Shown here: one piece after another, positions 1 to 10,629 of the stretch
Layout: each line of letters begins with the position of its first letter
How positions within the stretch are numbered: the first letter of the stretch is position 1
NCBI GenBank assembly: GCA_019828565.1
Contig: JAHDYR010000009.1
Span: 1-64,000 of the forward strand
Source: Carpediemonas membranifera
Taxonomy: Eukaryota > Fornicata
Length of the DNA stretch: 64,000 bases
Direction: 5' to 3'
Translations under genes and position numbers: made by a program
The notes under the pieces: model-generated
What the model was told of the DNA's origin: nothing
Seen by the model: only the letters and a program-made list of their open reading frames with translations
The model's database searches: none

Positions 1-2027
1 AGTCAGATCCGGTCGATCGATCCGATCCTTCTTGAAAGAACACCTCGGGACGTTCTGCACAAGCTTCACGCGGCGGGTCTCCGCCTTAACGCTGCCAAGA
101 CAGTCCTCGGTGTCGAAGAAATCGACTACTTAGGATGGAGACTCAATGCACGAGGCCGCAGGATCGCTCCTGATCGCCTCCAGGCGATTCGCGACATCAA
201 GCCCCCACCAACCTGACTGAAGCCCGCTCGGTGCTAGGCCTGGCAAACTACTTCCGCCCCATCATCGAGAGGTATGCCGACATCACAGAGCCAATCACTG
301 TGCTCACCAGAGCCACTGCAGGCCCCTTCGCCTGGGGTTCCAGTCAACAAAGAGCCCTTGAGGCAGTCAAGACAGAGTTACTAACGGAAAGGGTGCTACG
401 ACACCCACAACCTGATGAGACACTCCATCTGTACACCGACGCCTCGGACGTCGCCGTTGGCGGCATGCTCGCGAACGAGGAAGGGCACCCCATCGCCTTC
501 TTCTCCCACACTTTGAACCCAACCCAGCGCCGCTGGTCCACCACTGAACAGGAATGTTACGGTCTTTACTTTGGAATGACGAAGATGAAGCGATATCTCG
601 CCGGACGCCACTTCGTAACACATACTGACCACCGCAACCTGTTATTTGCCCACAAATCCACCAACGCCAAAGTCATTCGCTGGCGACTAGCGATGAATGA
701 GTTCGACTTCGACCTCGTCCATATCCCTGGTCAAGAGAACACCGTTGCTGACACGCTATCTCGCCTAGTCCATGTGAGCACTGCAGAAGCATCGCTCAAC
801 AAGCGCGAGACGTTCAAGGCACACCATGGCGGTTCAGCAGGACACCTCGGTGTTCGCGCCACCTGCCGTCGCATCGCGAATGCGGGACAATCTTGGCCGG
901 GTCTCCACAAAGACGTCCAACAATGGGTAAGTGAGTGCCCAGTCTGTCAGCTCACCCGTCTGAACGTTCAACCCGTCGGCCAGCACCCGCATGCATTGGC
1001 TGGGGCATACCCCTTCCAAGTGGTACAAATGGACCATATTGGTCCGCTAGATGGTCACCCCTCACTCCGGCACGCACTAGTCGTAGTTGACACATTCTCT
1101 AAGCTCACCCAAGTGTACCCGACACAGTCGACCTCGACAGCAGAGGTCATCAACTCTTTAGAACACTGGATCAAACACTATGGAATACCCGAAGCTATCG
1201 TCTCTGACAACGCATCCGGATTCTCTTCCCAGGCATTCAAGTCATTCGTGGCCGAGAATGGCATTAGGCATGAACTCGGTACAGCTTATCACCCGGCAGG
1301 CCGTGGTGTAGTTTAAAGACGCAACGCCGAGATCAAGCGCCATTTGAAGGCTTTTACCCTTGAATCAGGCAGGAGCTGGCCTGAGGAAGTCCCCAACACA
1401 GTGATTCTGCTCAACGACATCCCCTATGAGTACAGCGGCCTTTCAGCCAACGCTGCTCTCTTCGGCAAGCAGCTCCACACGACCAACAACGCGACCGATG
1501 ACTCCCCTATTTCCCTCGAGCACTTCCGCTCATCCCTCCTCGCCCTTCAGGCCCACCAAGGATCAGCAGTGTCACGTGAGCCCCCTTCGGAGACGCACGC
1601 ACCAATCGTTGGCGCAGCGGTTCTACTCCGGCGAGACACGCCCGTTGGCCCTATCATCCGAGGCCCTATGCGAGTCCTCTCACCTGGCGACCACCCGAAC
1701 GTCTACAACCTCAAGGACCTGACTACTCTTGCAACCGTCACAGCACACGCAGACTCTCTTTATACGTTTAAGGGGTCATATACAGATGCTGAGCTGCAAC
1801 GATGGGCCGCCCGCCTGCACAACGAGTATGTCGTCCGAGGAGTTGACGCCCACCGCTGGAGGCAGAGGAACCTCCAATTCCACGTGCTCTGGCACGGCTA
1901 CGACGATAGTGAGGCAACTTGGGAGCCTTATACCCGAGACCTCGACAAGCTCGCTGCCCTTGACGACTATCTTGCTGAGCATCCCCAATTGCTCAAGAAG
2001 ATGAAGAGCGCCCGTAAAGCTCTCTAG
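1..2027 (+). pseudogene. E1 pol fragment (RT thumb, RNase H, integrase, chromodomain)
   Basis: Positions 1-215 encode the RT thumb in one frame (read around IDYLGWRLNARG). A one-base slip near 212-216 moves to a second frame, which opens with LGLANYFRP. RNase H follows with YTDASD near 435 and the TDHRN motif near 625. The integrase has an HHCC-type zinc module (paired cysteines in CPVCQ near 940), then catalytic Asp in QMDHIGPL and in VSDNASGF. The third catalytic residue, the Glu expected just before RRN, is replaced by TAA at 1314-1316; the same frame continues to 2027. The tail from about 1800 is a chromodomain (FHVLWHGYDDSEATWEPY), which in related elements directs insertion to marked chromatin. 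Whether the frame slip is decay or an assembly error cannot be told from sequence alone. Confidence 0.88.
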
Positions 2028-2035
2028 TTGTCGTC
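1..2035 (+). mobile_element. E1: partial Ty3/gypsy chromovirus, 5' part outside the window
   Basis: Only the 3' part of the element is present: RT thumb, RNase H, integrase and a C-terminal chromodomain, followed by a stop at about 2027. No LTR pair can be drawn because the 5' end lies outside the window and no copy of a known LTR follows the chromodomain. The domain order RT, RNase H, integrase, chromodomain places it in Ty3/gypsy chromoviruses. A frameshift and a nonsense codon mark it as dead. Confidence 0.9.
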
Positions 2036-2444
2036 ATCTACTTAATAATACTCCACATTTCTCATTGCGGAGGCAGAAACCGCAGATTTGCAAGTGCGGC
2101 TCTTGTATTGTGTGCTTTGCGTTGAGAATGATGCGGAACACGACGCCGTTCAAGAATATTGATGTTGATTAGTTACTTAGCGGTTCGTTGTATGATTTTG
2201 CGTGTATCCGGACAGATTTTCCACCATGCGAGTTCACCACCATCCTTCTGAATCAATTGATGAGGGGCCGAATGGCGACCCCAATTGAACCCCCTACGAA
2301 CATAGACGGCCTATGCCCACTCATGGAGGCAGTGTCACGTTGTGTTAGCTGTCCCAATCAGTTCTTTTATGATTGGTCAATGATCGTCAAAGTCAATTTA
2401 AAGTTAGTTCATCGTTTCCCTTCGGTGTTCCTGTCCCCTGCCCG
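2036..2444. other. Spacer between E1 and the E2 fragment
   Basis: No protein-coding signal, repeat copy or RNA gene is recognised. It is more AT-rich than its neighbours and contains a short hairpin near 2066 (TGCGG and CCGCA arms). It may hold the degraded 3' end of E1 and the truncation point of E2. Confidence 0.5.
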
Positions 2445-3620
2445 TCACACCAGAATTGAGCGAGTACCGTCCTCCTCATCTTGTATTAGCACGCCTCCTT
2501 CGCCAAGTGATGAAGCGTCGGTGTAAATGTGCCAGGGTCTATCGAGGTCTGGGTATGTTAGGCTGATGTGAAGCGCCAACTGGGACTTGATGTCGTCAAA
2601 AGCAGTCAGTTGTTCCTCGCCGAAGACGAACTCGCCGGCTCTGAGTGACCGGTTGAGTGTGGCGAGTGACTTGGTGGCGTCAGGCAGGAACTGTGCGATG
2701 TAGTTGATCTTTCCGAGGATTGACTTCAACTCAGACTGGTCCCGGGGGGGCCTGAGGCTGACGATGGCCTGGATGCGGTCGGGGTCGACATGTATGCCAT
2801 TTCGGTCGACGATAAAGCCGACCGATCTGACCTCGGAGGCGCCGATGACGCATTTTGCGGGCGAGAGCTTGAGGTTATGCTCCCGCAAGGCCATGAATAT
2901 GGTGCGCAGGTCGTCGATGAACGTGTCATCTGAGTGGTCGGCCTCGAGGATGTCGTCGAGGTACGCCTTGCAGCGGCCGGTGGCAATGGCGGGTGCTATG
3001 ACGGCCTGGATGGTACGCTGGAAGTACGAGGGCGCCGAGGCAAGGCCGAACGGGACGCGGGTGTACTGTAGGTAGTCGTCTGGCGTGACAAAGGCGGAGA
3101 GGGCTTGTGAATCTTCGTGGAGGGGAAGCTGGTGATATCCCTTGACGAGGTCAAGAGCAGCGAACCACTTCGCGCCGCGCATGGACATCAGAAACTCTCT
3201 GATGTTAGGTAGCGGGAAGTGATCCTCCACGAGGTGCTTGTTCAGCTCCGAGTAGTCGACGCACATGCGTGTCTTGTCTTTCTGCTTGACGAGGACGATA
3301 GGTGAGGCGAAAGGGCCTTTGGAGGGAGTGACGATGCCATTCTGGGCGAGCTCCGCTACGATCTCGTTCGTCTTCTTCCTGTTATCAGGCGAGAGGCGGC
3401 GCGGCTTAATCTGCACGAGGGTATCGTCCTTGACGTGCAAGACCATGGGGGGAACGTTGGCCGGTTCAGGACCGAGCGGCTCGAAGATGTCTGAGAACTC
3501 TCGCAGAAGTGGCACGACGCGAGAGCGGAGCTCGTCCGAGGGTATTTGGACTGACTGCCAGCCCGAGCGGTAGTCTGCAAGGGCTGACTGTAGCCTTGAT
3601 CCGGACACCGAGAACACTGG
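2445..3620 (-). pseudogene. E2 reverse transcriptase and truncated RNase H
   Basis: The frame reads SDIFEPLGPEPANVPP, the usual RT entry, then ASPIVLVKQKDKTRMCVDYSELN (RT palm start), LDLVKGYHQ, VPFGLASAPSYFQR and the catalytic box AYLDDI. RNase H begins with YTDASSLGEGGVL and is cut about 15 residues later, near 2445, where the reading stops resembling the family. No internal stop or frameshift is seen in this piece, so E2 was probably intact here when E3 split it. Confidence 0.88.
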
Positions 3621-3681
3621 TGTCATAAGGCATCCACGTCCGCAGTTTATGTAAATGTTCCAATCTCTTCGCCCCAGCACA
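3621..3681 (+). repeat. E3 5' LTR (61 bp)
   Basis: It starts TG, ends CA and is identical to 8146-8206. It contains GCAGTTTA at 3642-3649, the same motif that precedes host genes, directly followed by TGTAAATG, which matches the host 3'-end hexamer GTAAAY. A 34-bp core starting at GCAGTTTATGTAAA is also recognisable in the E6 LTR. Confidence 0.92.
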
Positions 3682-3689
3682 GTGATCAC
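3682..3689 (+). other. E3 palindrome at the primer-binding-site position
   Basis: GTGATCAC follows the LTR directly; with one flanking base on each side it is a perfect 10-bp palindrome. No TGG-type tRNA primer site is present. E4 and E6 also have palindromes here, with different sequences. Confidence 0.6.
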
Positions 3690-3697
3690 TTTCCGAA

Positions 3698-6600
3698 ATG
3701 AATAATTGGATTCCGCCATCACTATCGGACTTCTCTAGAGAGTCCGTTCGCGCGTTCAAACGCGCCCTCACGTTCGCGCAGAAGCATGCTCCTACCACAA
3801 CCGTCATAACGGCTTACGAGTGCCTCACCGAGGATCAAGTCAGTCATGTCCGATTTGTCCGCAACGTCGACGTCGAAGCACTCAACGACGCAGAACTTCT
3901 CGCCGAAACCACCGCTCTTTCTTTCCCGAGAACCCTTGAGAAAACCATCCAAGAAATCCGGGCCCTCACGCAGGACCGAACCAAGTCCACGATCGAGGCC
4001 GTATCTCGTCTCATGGCTGAGACCGAGGAGCTGCGCTCCCACGCCCATGCCCTTCTCAACGCCGAGCTCGGCGCCAAGCCAGAGCCCGAGCCCGCCGAGG
4101 TGGATGAAGACGAGGCCGCCCTCAGCAAGGTCATCACCCAGAAGCCAGACAGCACGCCGAGTGAGCAGGACACCCCGAGAAAAGCCAGCCCCACCCGCGG
4201 ACTCGATAAGATCATCGCCAAAGCTTTTTATCGCCGCCCTTCGCCCGGTCTCACTTGCCAACCGTATTCAGCAAAAGTGGGACCTCTCTGGCGCCCGGGA
4301 CATCGATAGCTTATTTGTGCACACGCGCGAGCTCATACTGCACGCCATTGACGCCCGCGAAGTCCTCGGAAGCGTGATTCAAGACATATCCATCACATCC
4401 TCCAGCACGAGCTCCATCACGAGCTCCAGCACTGGCCCGAAACATAGCCAGAACGCCAACACCAGATCCCGCCGCGAGCGCCGGCGCCCTCCTCCATACG
4501 CGTGCTCGTGTGGAGGCATGCACTGGAAGGCTGATTGCCCGCACCGCGGCAGCACGCCCGGACAGCCCCAGGCTACCAAAGGCCACCCCGCCGCGGCCCG
4601 CGACGCCAGACCGGCACCTCAGCCGCAACGCCAGCCCCAAGCGGCCAACAAACCGGCTCAGCCACAGCCGGCACCAGCTGCTCAGAAGCAGCAGCAACAG
4701 TCATCCCAGCAGCCACAGCCTCGCCCCGACGAGAGACGCGCTGGGAACATGGTGCTCCGGGACAGATCCAAGCTGATCAACTCTCGTCCAGGAGTCCACG
4801 AAGTCGAAGTCGCACACAATGCTTGTGATGATGCCTTTATCGAAGAAGTTGCCGCTTCAACTGCATTCTCAGTTAAGGGAGCTGTGAATGACCAAGAACA
4901 GGTGATATTGATCGATAGCGGCTCCGCAATCACGATCATCTCCACAACCTCCGTTAAGACGCTCCAACTCGTCACACATGAGCTTGAAAAGCCATTTACT
5001 GTTCAGTCCGTTACCAATGAGCCCATCCTCATCACTCACTACGTCCAAGCGCGGATCGGACGTTGCCCAGCACATCTGGAAACGTCATCGTCGATCTCAT
5101 CCTCTACATCATGACGCGCGCCACTGAACGTGTGCTCATTGGATGCGACGTGCTTCGCGCGCTCGGTTATCTCTCCGAGAGTGGCCTCCACATCCCACTT
5201 CTTCCGGATTCACGCCCGGAGGACGCCACCGATGTCCTCCCACTCCACAAGTACCTCGACGCCCCCGTCGAGGCCGTCTCCTCAAGCGAGTTTCACACCG
5301 ACGCGTGTGAGATACACGAGCTCTCCACCAAGGCCCAGACCGACGAGCTACATTCGATCCTCCGTCGGTTCGATCACCTATTCGACCCCGTCATAAGCAA
5401 ACAGCCGTGCTCGTCTGCCCCTATGCGCATCCCGCTTTACGACAACGCCCCTCCGATCCGTCTTCGCCCGCGCAACCTACACCCGAAGAAGCTGGAGTGG
5501 CTGTTGCCATACGTCGAGCGCCTGCGCCAGGACGAGATCACACAGCCCTCTGAGGGGCCTTACGCAAGCCCCATTGTCCTGGTCGCAAAGGGCGACGCCT
5601 ACCGTCTCTGTATCGACTACGGCCGCCTCAACTCTTGGACAGTACCCGACCGGCACCCGATCCCCAACATGCGAGAACTCCTCAACCTCGCGTCGGGCTG
5701 CACACGCTTTGCGACGCTAGACCTGACGTCGGGCTACTGGCAGGTGGCCATGCACCCAGACGACGTGCCTAAGACGGCCTTCACCGCCCCGGGCGTCTAC
5801 GAGGAATTCCTCAGGATGCCGTTCGGCCTTTGCAACGCGCCTTCTCACTTCCAGCGGGAGATCGAAGGCATGCTCGCCCCACTGTTGTACAAGGGCGCCA
5901 ACCCCTACATCGACGACATATTCATCTACGCCCGTGACGATGACTCCTTCCTACGCATTCTCCGCGACCTGCTCACACGCGCGGACGCTGCAGGCGTTCA
6001 GTTCAGCGCCAAGAAGGGAGTCTTCGGCACCACCAGCGCCAATATTGTCGGCTTTACGGTCGACCAGGCCGGAGTACACGTCGACCCAGCCAGGACCCAA
6101 GCCCTACGCGATCTACCTGCACCCACCAACGTCCACGAGCTTCGCGTAGTCCTCGGACAGTTCCAGTACCTCGCATCATTCGTTCCCCATACACGACACG
6201 AGTACATGAGACCTCTCTACGATCTTCTGCAAAAGGACCGTCTGTGGGAATGGACAGCGGAGCACGACGCCGCTTTCGACGGCCTGAAGACCCTGTTCAC
6301 TGACGATCTCTTTATCGCACATCCGGACGCCGACGCCGACTGGACGCTCGAGACAGACGCTAGCAACATCGGAGCAGGCGGCGTACTATGGCAGACAAAG
6401 GACGACAAGACACAGGTCCTCGCCTACTTCTCTCACACATTCACGTCAACCCAGTCGCGCTGGGCCACGTGTGAGCAGGAGCTATTTGCCATTGTCTTTT
6501 TGCCTTACACACCCGACCCTGTCACCCCTCCTACGCCTGAAGAGGTTCCTCCTACGGACCGACCACCGTAATATTATTTACATGATCGCCAAGTCATCCG

Positions 6601-8153
6601 AGAACGACAAGATCAACCGGTGGAGACTGACATTAGCAGACTACAAGTTCGATGTCGAGCACGTTCCCGGCCTACAGAACGCAGTCGCAGACGCGCTGAG
6701 CCGCTGCGGTCACTCGACCTCGCCCACTGTCGCAGCCATCACGACTGACTCCCGCTACCATGACACACTCATCAAACACCAGACAGACGACTCTACCGTC
6801 TCCAAGCTGACCGTAGACAGCGACGGTCTTCGCCGCAAGGACGGCCTCGTCGTCATCCCTACTTCAACCGTGTGCAGACCCCTCCGAAAGGAGCTGATAC
6901 AGATCGCCCACAGAGGACACCACGGCGCCAAGGCTACCATCGAACGCCTGAGAGCAGACGGCTATACCTGGACAGGCTGCACAGCAGATGTCGAGGAGTT
7001 CGTCGCCTCATGTGACGAGTGCCAGAAAGCTCGCCTACGCAACTTCGCCGAGGCAGAGCTCCGCACAACAGCAGTGTACAAACCGTTCCACACTGTCGCA
7101 GTGGATACTATTGGTCCAATCCCGGCAGACGCAGTCGGCTCCAGATACATCACAGTTATGGTCGATATGTTTTACTCGCTACACTGAGTTGGCCGCGACG
7201 GACGAGAACACAGCTGATGCAGCGTCAGAGGCCCTCTGGCGCCAGGTGATTACCCGTCATGGGACTCCCCTGTTCATCAAGTCCGACAACGGGCCTGGAG
7301 TTCACCGGCAACGTCGTCAAGGCCCTGCTCGAAAGCGCGGACATCACCCAGCAATTCACCCTCCCCTACCACCCTCAGTCGAATGGGCTGGTAGAGCGTC
7401 GTAACGCGGAGGTCATGAAGCATCTTCGCTGTTTGATCCTCCATTCGACAAGTTCTCCCGTTGGAGCGACCTCCTTCCGGTAGTTCAGCTGCTGCTGAAC
7501 ACAACCACCTGCAGCGCCACTGGGGTCACACCCCACGCCATGCTGTATGGAGACCAACTCGACCCCAGCTCCACAGTCGCTAGAATCCTCCGACCGAGCG
7601 AAAATGACTCGCCCCTTGCCTCAGCCTCAGCCTACATCACTTTACTTCGAGCCCACCTCTCCAAGTTGACCTCTAGGGCGGCCGAGAAGCAGCGCGAGAC
7701 TGTAGACAAGCGCCTCGCCAAGGCCAACGCCGACCTCCAGCCGACTAGCTTCAAAGAAGGCGACCTCGTCCTGCTCAACCGGACGAAGACCCCAAAGCTG
7801 CATGGCTTCGCCGGCCCGTTCAAGATTCTCGCCATCAAGGACAACAACACCTTCAGCTGGTCGACCTTTTCGAGAGCGCCCCCTTCATGGCTCACGTAGA
7901 CCAGGTCCTTCCTTTCAACGCCAAGTCGGGGCTCAGCCGCCTGAAGAACCTCGCCGCCTCCGACGAGCAGACGTACGTCGTGCAAGGCATCGAGAAGCAC
8001 CGTCGCCGCAACGGCACACTGCAGCTCCTCGTCTGCTGGGAGGGCGACTACGATCCCACATGGGAACCCGCTGACGGGCTCCGCCACGTCACTGCGGCAC
8101 GTGACTACCTCAAGTCCCACAAGCTCAAGCTTAAGGGGGGTAGGATGTCATAA
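3698..8153 (+). pseudogene. E3 gag-pol, seven frameshifts
   Basis: The Gag ATG is at 3698 and the Gag head is helical and acidic. The zinc knuckle near 4500 reads CSCGGMHWKADC (spacing CxCx3Hx4C), followed by a Gln/Pro-rich linker and protease with IDSGSAITII near 4910. RT has LCIDYGRLNSW, LDLTSGYWQ, MPFGLCNAPSHFQ and YIDDIF near 5910. RNase H has ETDASNIGAGGVL near 6350 and TDHRN near 6560. The integrase has AVDTIGPI near 7100, KSDNG near 7280 and NGLVERRN near 7385. The chromodomain (LLVCWEGDYDPTWEP) ends at 8153. The frame changes near 4230, 5080, 6490, 7175, 7298, 7435 and 7860, each compatible with a single-base indel, with no in-frame stop. This fits recent decay or poor consensus in a repeat. 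Confidence 0.9.
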
Positions 8154-8206
8154 GGCATCCACGTCCGCAGTTTATGTAAATGTTCCAATCTCTTCGCCCC
8201 AGCACA
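8146..8206 (+). repeat. E3 3' LTR (61 bp)
   Basis: Identical to 3621-3681 and preceded by a purine-rich tract. GCAGTTTA lies at 8167-8174. The coding frame of the chromodomain runs a few bases into it (stop at 8151-8153). It is followed by the CTGG target duplication. Confidence 0.92.
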
Positions 8207-8587
8207 CTGGGAGGACGACGTCGTCAGCCGCTGGCGTAGAGTGTGTGAGCCCAAGCGATAGGCCGTCTGAAGTGAGAACGCCGAGGTCTCTGAGAGTGTC
8301 GCACCCGATTAGAGGACACTGGCGGCCAGGGAGGATGATGAAACGGACGGAGACAGCGACAGGGAATCCGGCGAGGCCCGTGAAGAGGATGGGCGCATCT
8401 ACGGCCTGATTGACGGTGATTGAGCTGCCGTCGGCGAGAATGACCGACACGGGGTCGATGCTGGTGCGGGGGAGCTGCCATATCTTTGCGTAACGATCAC
8501 TCGTGCATGAGATTGCTGCGCCCGTGTCAATGATGGCTTGGAAGTGGGACGTGCCGCATGAGGCGGGCACCTTAAGGGCGTCGGCTC
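8207..8587 (-). pseudogene. E2 aspartic protease fragment
   Basis: Minus-strand reading starts in frame with the Gag piece beyond E4 and contains the retropepsin active site IDTGAAISC and, further on, LIGCDTLRDLG, the usual second half of the protease fold. It runs in frame into RT at 3620 once E3 is removed. It is bounded on both sides by target duplications, CTGG at 8207-8210 and GCTC at 8584-8587. Confidence 0.85.
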
Positions 8588-8708
8588 TGTAGTCCGTTTA
8601 GGACAAGAACACTTTATGAGGAAAAGAGACGACACCAAAAGTGTCGACAGAAACCTGAAGACTATGTAAATAATGTTACTATGTAAATATTGGGTAAGAC
8701 CCACGACA
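8588..8708 (-). repeat. E4 3' LTR (121 bp)
   Basis: Identical to 14577-14697. It contains a stem-loop (GACGACAC and GTGTCGAC arms, one mismatch, around CAAAA) near 8628 and two copies of TATGTAAATA-like sequence on the plus strand. The GCAGTTTA motif of E3 and E6 is absent. It shares GGTGTCGTCTC with the hairpin at 14978. Confidence 0.92.
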
Positions 8709-8718
8709 CCGCCCCTCC
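8709..8718 (-). other. E4 polypurine tract
   Basis: Read on the minus strand, GGAGGGGCGG ends at the first base of the 3' LTR. This is the normal position of the plus-strand primer in LTR retrotransposons. Confidence 0.65.
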
Positions 8719-9300
8719 ATGGACCCCAAAGGGGCCATGGCCTCAGGCGTATGCCACTCGTACTGATGTACGATGAGGGACTTGACCAGTTCCGAGACCT
8801 CCGATGCCACTCATTGGACCGCAGAACTCTTGCACCTTGGCGGGGTACAAGGGTGAATACCTTGTTCAAGTCTGGTGCCAGAACTGGCGATGTGAATCTA
8901 AAAGATTCGGAAAATATCTGTGGATCTCAAAAAATCCGGTCGTGGTACCACTGGTTAGCGCGCTATGTAATATGGATGATCTTACGTGAGGCATTCCGCC
9001 CCTCCACGGTCGTAAAACGGCCGTTAGAATTTGAATAGCTCGAATGAGCGTCTAAAACTGCACATTGTGATGATCGTTGTGCTTCTCTCGGTTTGTACAC
9101 TACGTCGCCGTACTTCTTATATAGCGTTTGAAAAACGCCCTTAGAGGCCTCAATTCGGCTTCGTTCGCGAGTTCTCGCGTTTTTTTGTTTTGGACGAAGC
9201 GACGTTCTCTCTCGCGGCTGTAAAAGCCTTCCTTCGTCATTAATAACATCAGTCGTGCTCAAATTGAGCATAAATACCTGTGTATCCGGATCTGTTAGTG

Positions 9301-10596
9301 ATGGTTACGGTTTTCTTTCGAGTCGTTCATTTCCCAGTGAAAACGGGAAGCAACGAACAGTCAATGTCGGACGTTAGTGCACAGATTACGCAGATGTTGG
9401 CACTACTTGACGATGAGAAGGCCCGAACGGCCTTCAAACGGTTCCTCAACCGTTATCTCGATCGCGAGCGCTTCTTCCCTACGGTCAGCGAATACCACGC
9501 TTTGTTCCGCGCCGACACTGCCCGTGGCGCGAGTGTTGCACCCGCTGCCTCTACTGAGGGTCTTGAAAGCGCTCCCGAGGCCTCTCGCTCGCCTACGCCT
9601 TCTCCCAGTAACGACGCCGGCACGGGAGGCGACGACGTGCTTGGCGAGAGCTCTCGGCCCACCCATCAGGATAGTTCGGGCGAGATTGAGGCTGTGCCGA
9701 GCGATGATGACTCCCGACCGACGGGTGGTGACAACTCGGGTTCGGACCAGGAAACGACTGCGCACTTCTCACTGGAGGAGATGATCACGGCTGTTGCTGA
9801 TGCTGGCCTGAGCTACATCACCTTGGACGTCGCTGGCACCCTGGCCGCGCTCCGTGCCGGTATGCTCTACGCATACGGGCACCTCACGGTGACCGAAACC
9901 TCTTCGGTCGTGGCCCGTGACATCTGTCGCGACGGTCTCGTGCTGTTAGCTCTATCACGTGAGTACCACACCCGGGCTGTGCTGGGTCGAACCGGTGATC
10001 CGACCGATCAAGATCTGGTGACTTTGCACCTCAGACGGCTCGACGTGAACTCGCGCACGCTCTGTCATCAGGAGCTGCGTGAGCGGATTCAGCTTCTCTC
10101 GGGACGAGGTTATACGGTCATGACACCTCACCTGCGCCGGGCCATCATGTTGGGTAATGACCCCGACCTGTATGACATGATGATCGTTGGTCACGCTCAG
10201 GGCATTCTTGACTCTGCCGACGTGCGGGAGTTCAGTCGCCAATACATCGAGGCGATCCGGACCCCCACCGGCTTCGGTCATGTGCGTCATTCCCTGATGG
10301 ACAATTTCCAGTTCGTCATCGACGGTGATAATGTTCTTCCGGTCGCGCTCGACTATAACGAGCCACGCCGCTTATACGAGTTGACGGCGATCGTTGGCTA
10401 CCGCTTGCATGAGGGCTCCCTTCGTCTGCTCGTGCACTACGCTCGGCGCGAGTACAGCTCGATTGTCAAGGCGACCGAGACTATCCGTGACAGTCAGGCT
10501 GGGGTCAAGTTCTTCGCTGCTCATCCCGAGTTGGTTCGATACTGCACCCGGTCTGAGGACGCGAAGGGTGCTCTCTGCGGTGGTGTTTTGGAATAA
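9301..10596 (+). CDS. Antisense ORF inside E4, unknown function
   Basis: An uninterrupted plus-strand frame of 431 residues from the ATG at 9301, or 410 from the ATG at 9364 (MSDVSAQITQ). It is opposite in direction to E4 gag and pol and lies between pol and the polypurine tract. The N-terminal part (to about residue 75 of the long form) is helical and charged. Residues of about 75-170 form a Ser/Thr/Asp/Gly-rich linker of low complexity. The C-terminal 260 residues look globular, with alternating helices and hydrophobic strands. No zinc knuckle, protease, polymerase or envelope-like signal/TM segment is visible. I do not recognise the family. Antisense accessory ORFs in this position are known in some plant Ty3/gypsy elements, without sequence kinship implied here. 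It could be a captured host gene or a regulator of retrotransposition. Confidence 0.7.
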   Translation: MVTVFFRVVHFPVKTGSNEQSMSDVSAQITQMLALLDDEKARTAFKRFLNRYLDRERFFPTVSEYHALFRADTARGASVAPAASTEGLESAPEASRSPTPSPSNDAGTGGDDVLGESSRPTHQDSSGEIEAVPSDDDSRPTGGDNSGSDQETTAHFSLEEMITAVADAGLSYITLDVAGTLAALRAGMLYAYGHLTVTETSSVVARDICRDGLVLLALSREYHTRAVLGRTGDPTDQDLVTLHLRRLDVNSRTLCHQELRERIQLLSGRGYTVMTPHLRRAIMLGNDPDLYDMMIVGHAQGILDSADVREFSRQYIEAIRTPTGFGHVRHSLMDNFQFVIDGDNVLPVALDYNEPRRLYELTAIVGYRLHEGSLRLLVHYARREYSSIVKATETIRDSQAGVKFFAAHPELVRYCTRSEDAKGALCGGVLE

Positions 10597-10629
10597 GATA
10601 AATGTCTGAACTGAGGCTCTGCTGAAGAT

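Larger units (their letters stand above)
3621..8206 (+). mobile_element. E3: Ty3/gypsy chromovirus with 61-bp LTRs, inserted in E2
   Basis: Two identical 61-bp repeats (TGTCATAAGG ... CCCCAGCACA) bound the element, flanked by CTGG at 3617-3620 and 8207-8210. The match extends to CACTGG if the LTR is taken to end two bases earlier. The order is Gag with a zinc knuckle, protease, RT, RNase H, integrase, chromodomain. A purine-rich tract (AAGGGGGGTAGGA) abuts the 3' LTR and fits a polypurine tract. The position after the 5' LTR where a TGG primer site is normal instead holds a palindrome. The coding region has seven frame changes although the LTRs are identical. Confidence 0.93.

Noticed and set aside
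3615-3620. 6-bp target duplication CACTGG for E3
   Set aside because: Possible if the LTR ends two bases earlier, but E4 and E6 have 4-bp duplications and LTRs ending in ACA, so CTGG is preferred.
8709-10629. The antisense ORF region as a separate insertion within E4
   Set aside because: No extra terminal repeats or target duplication bound it, and the polypurine tract lies beyond it next to the LTR.
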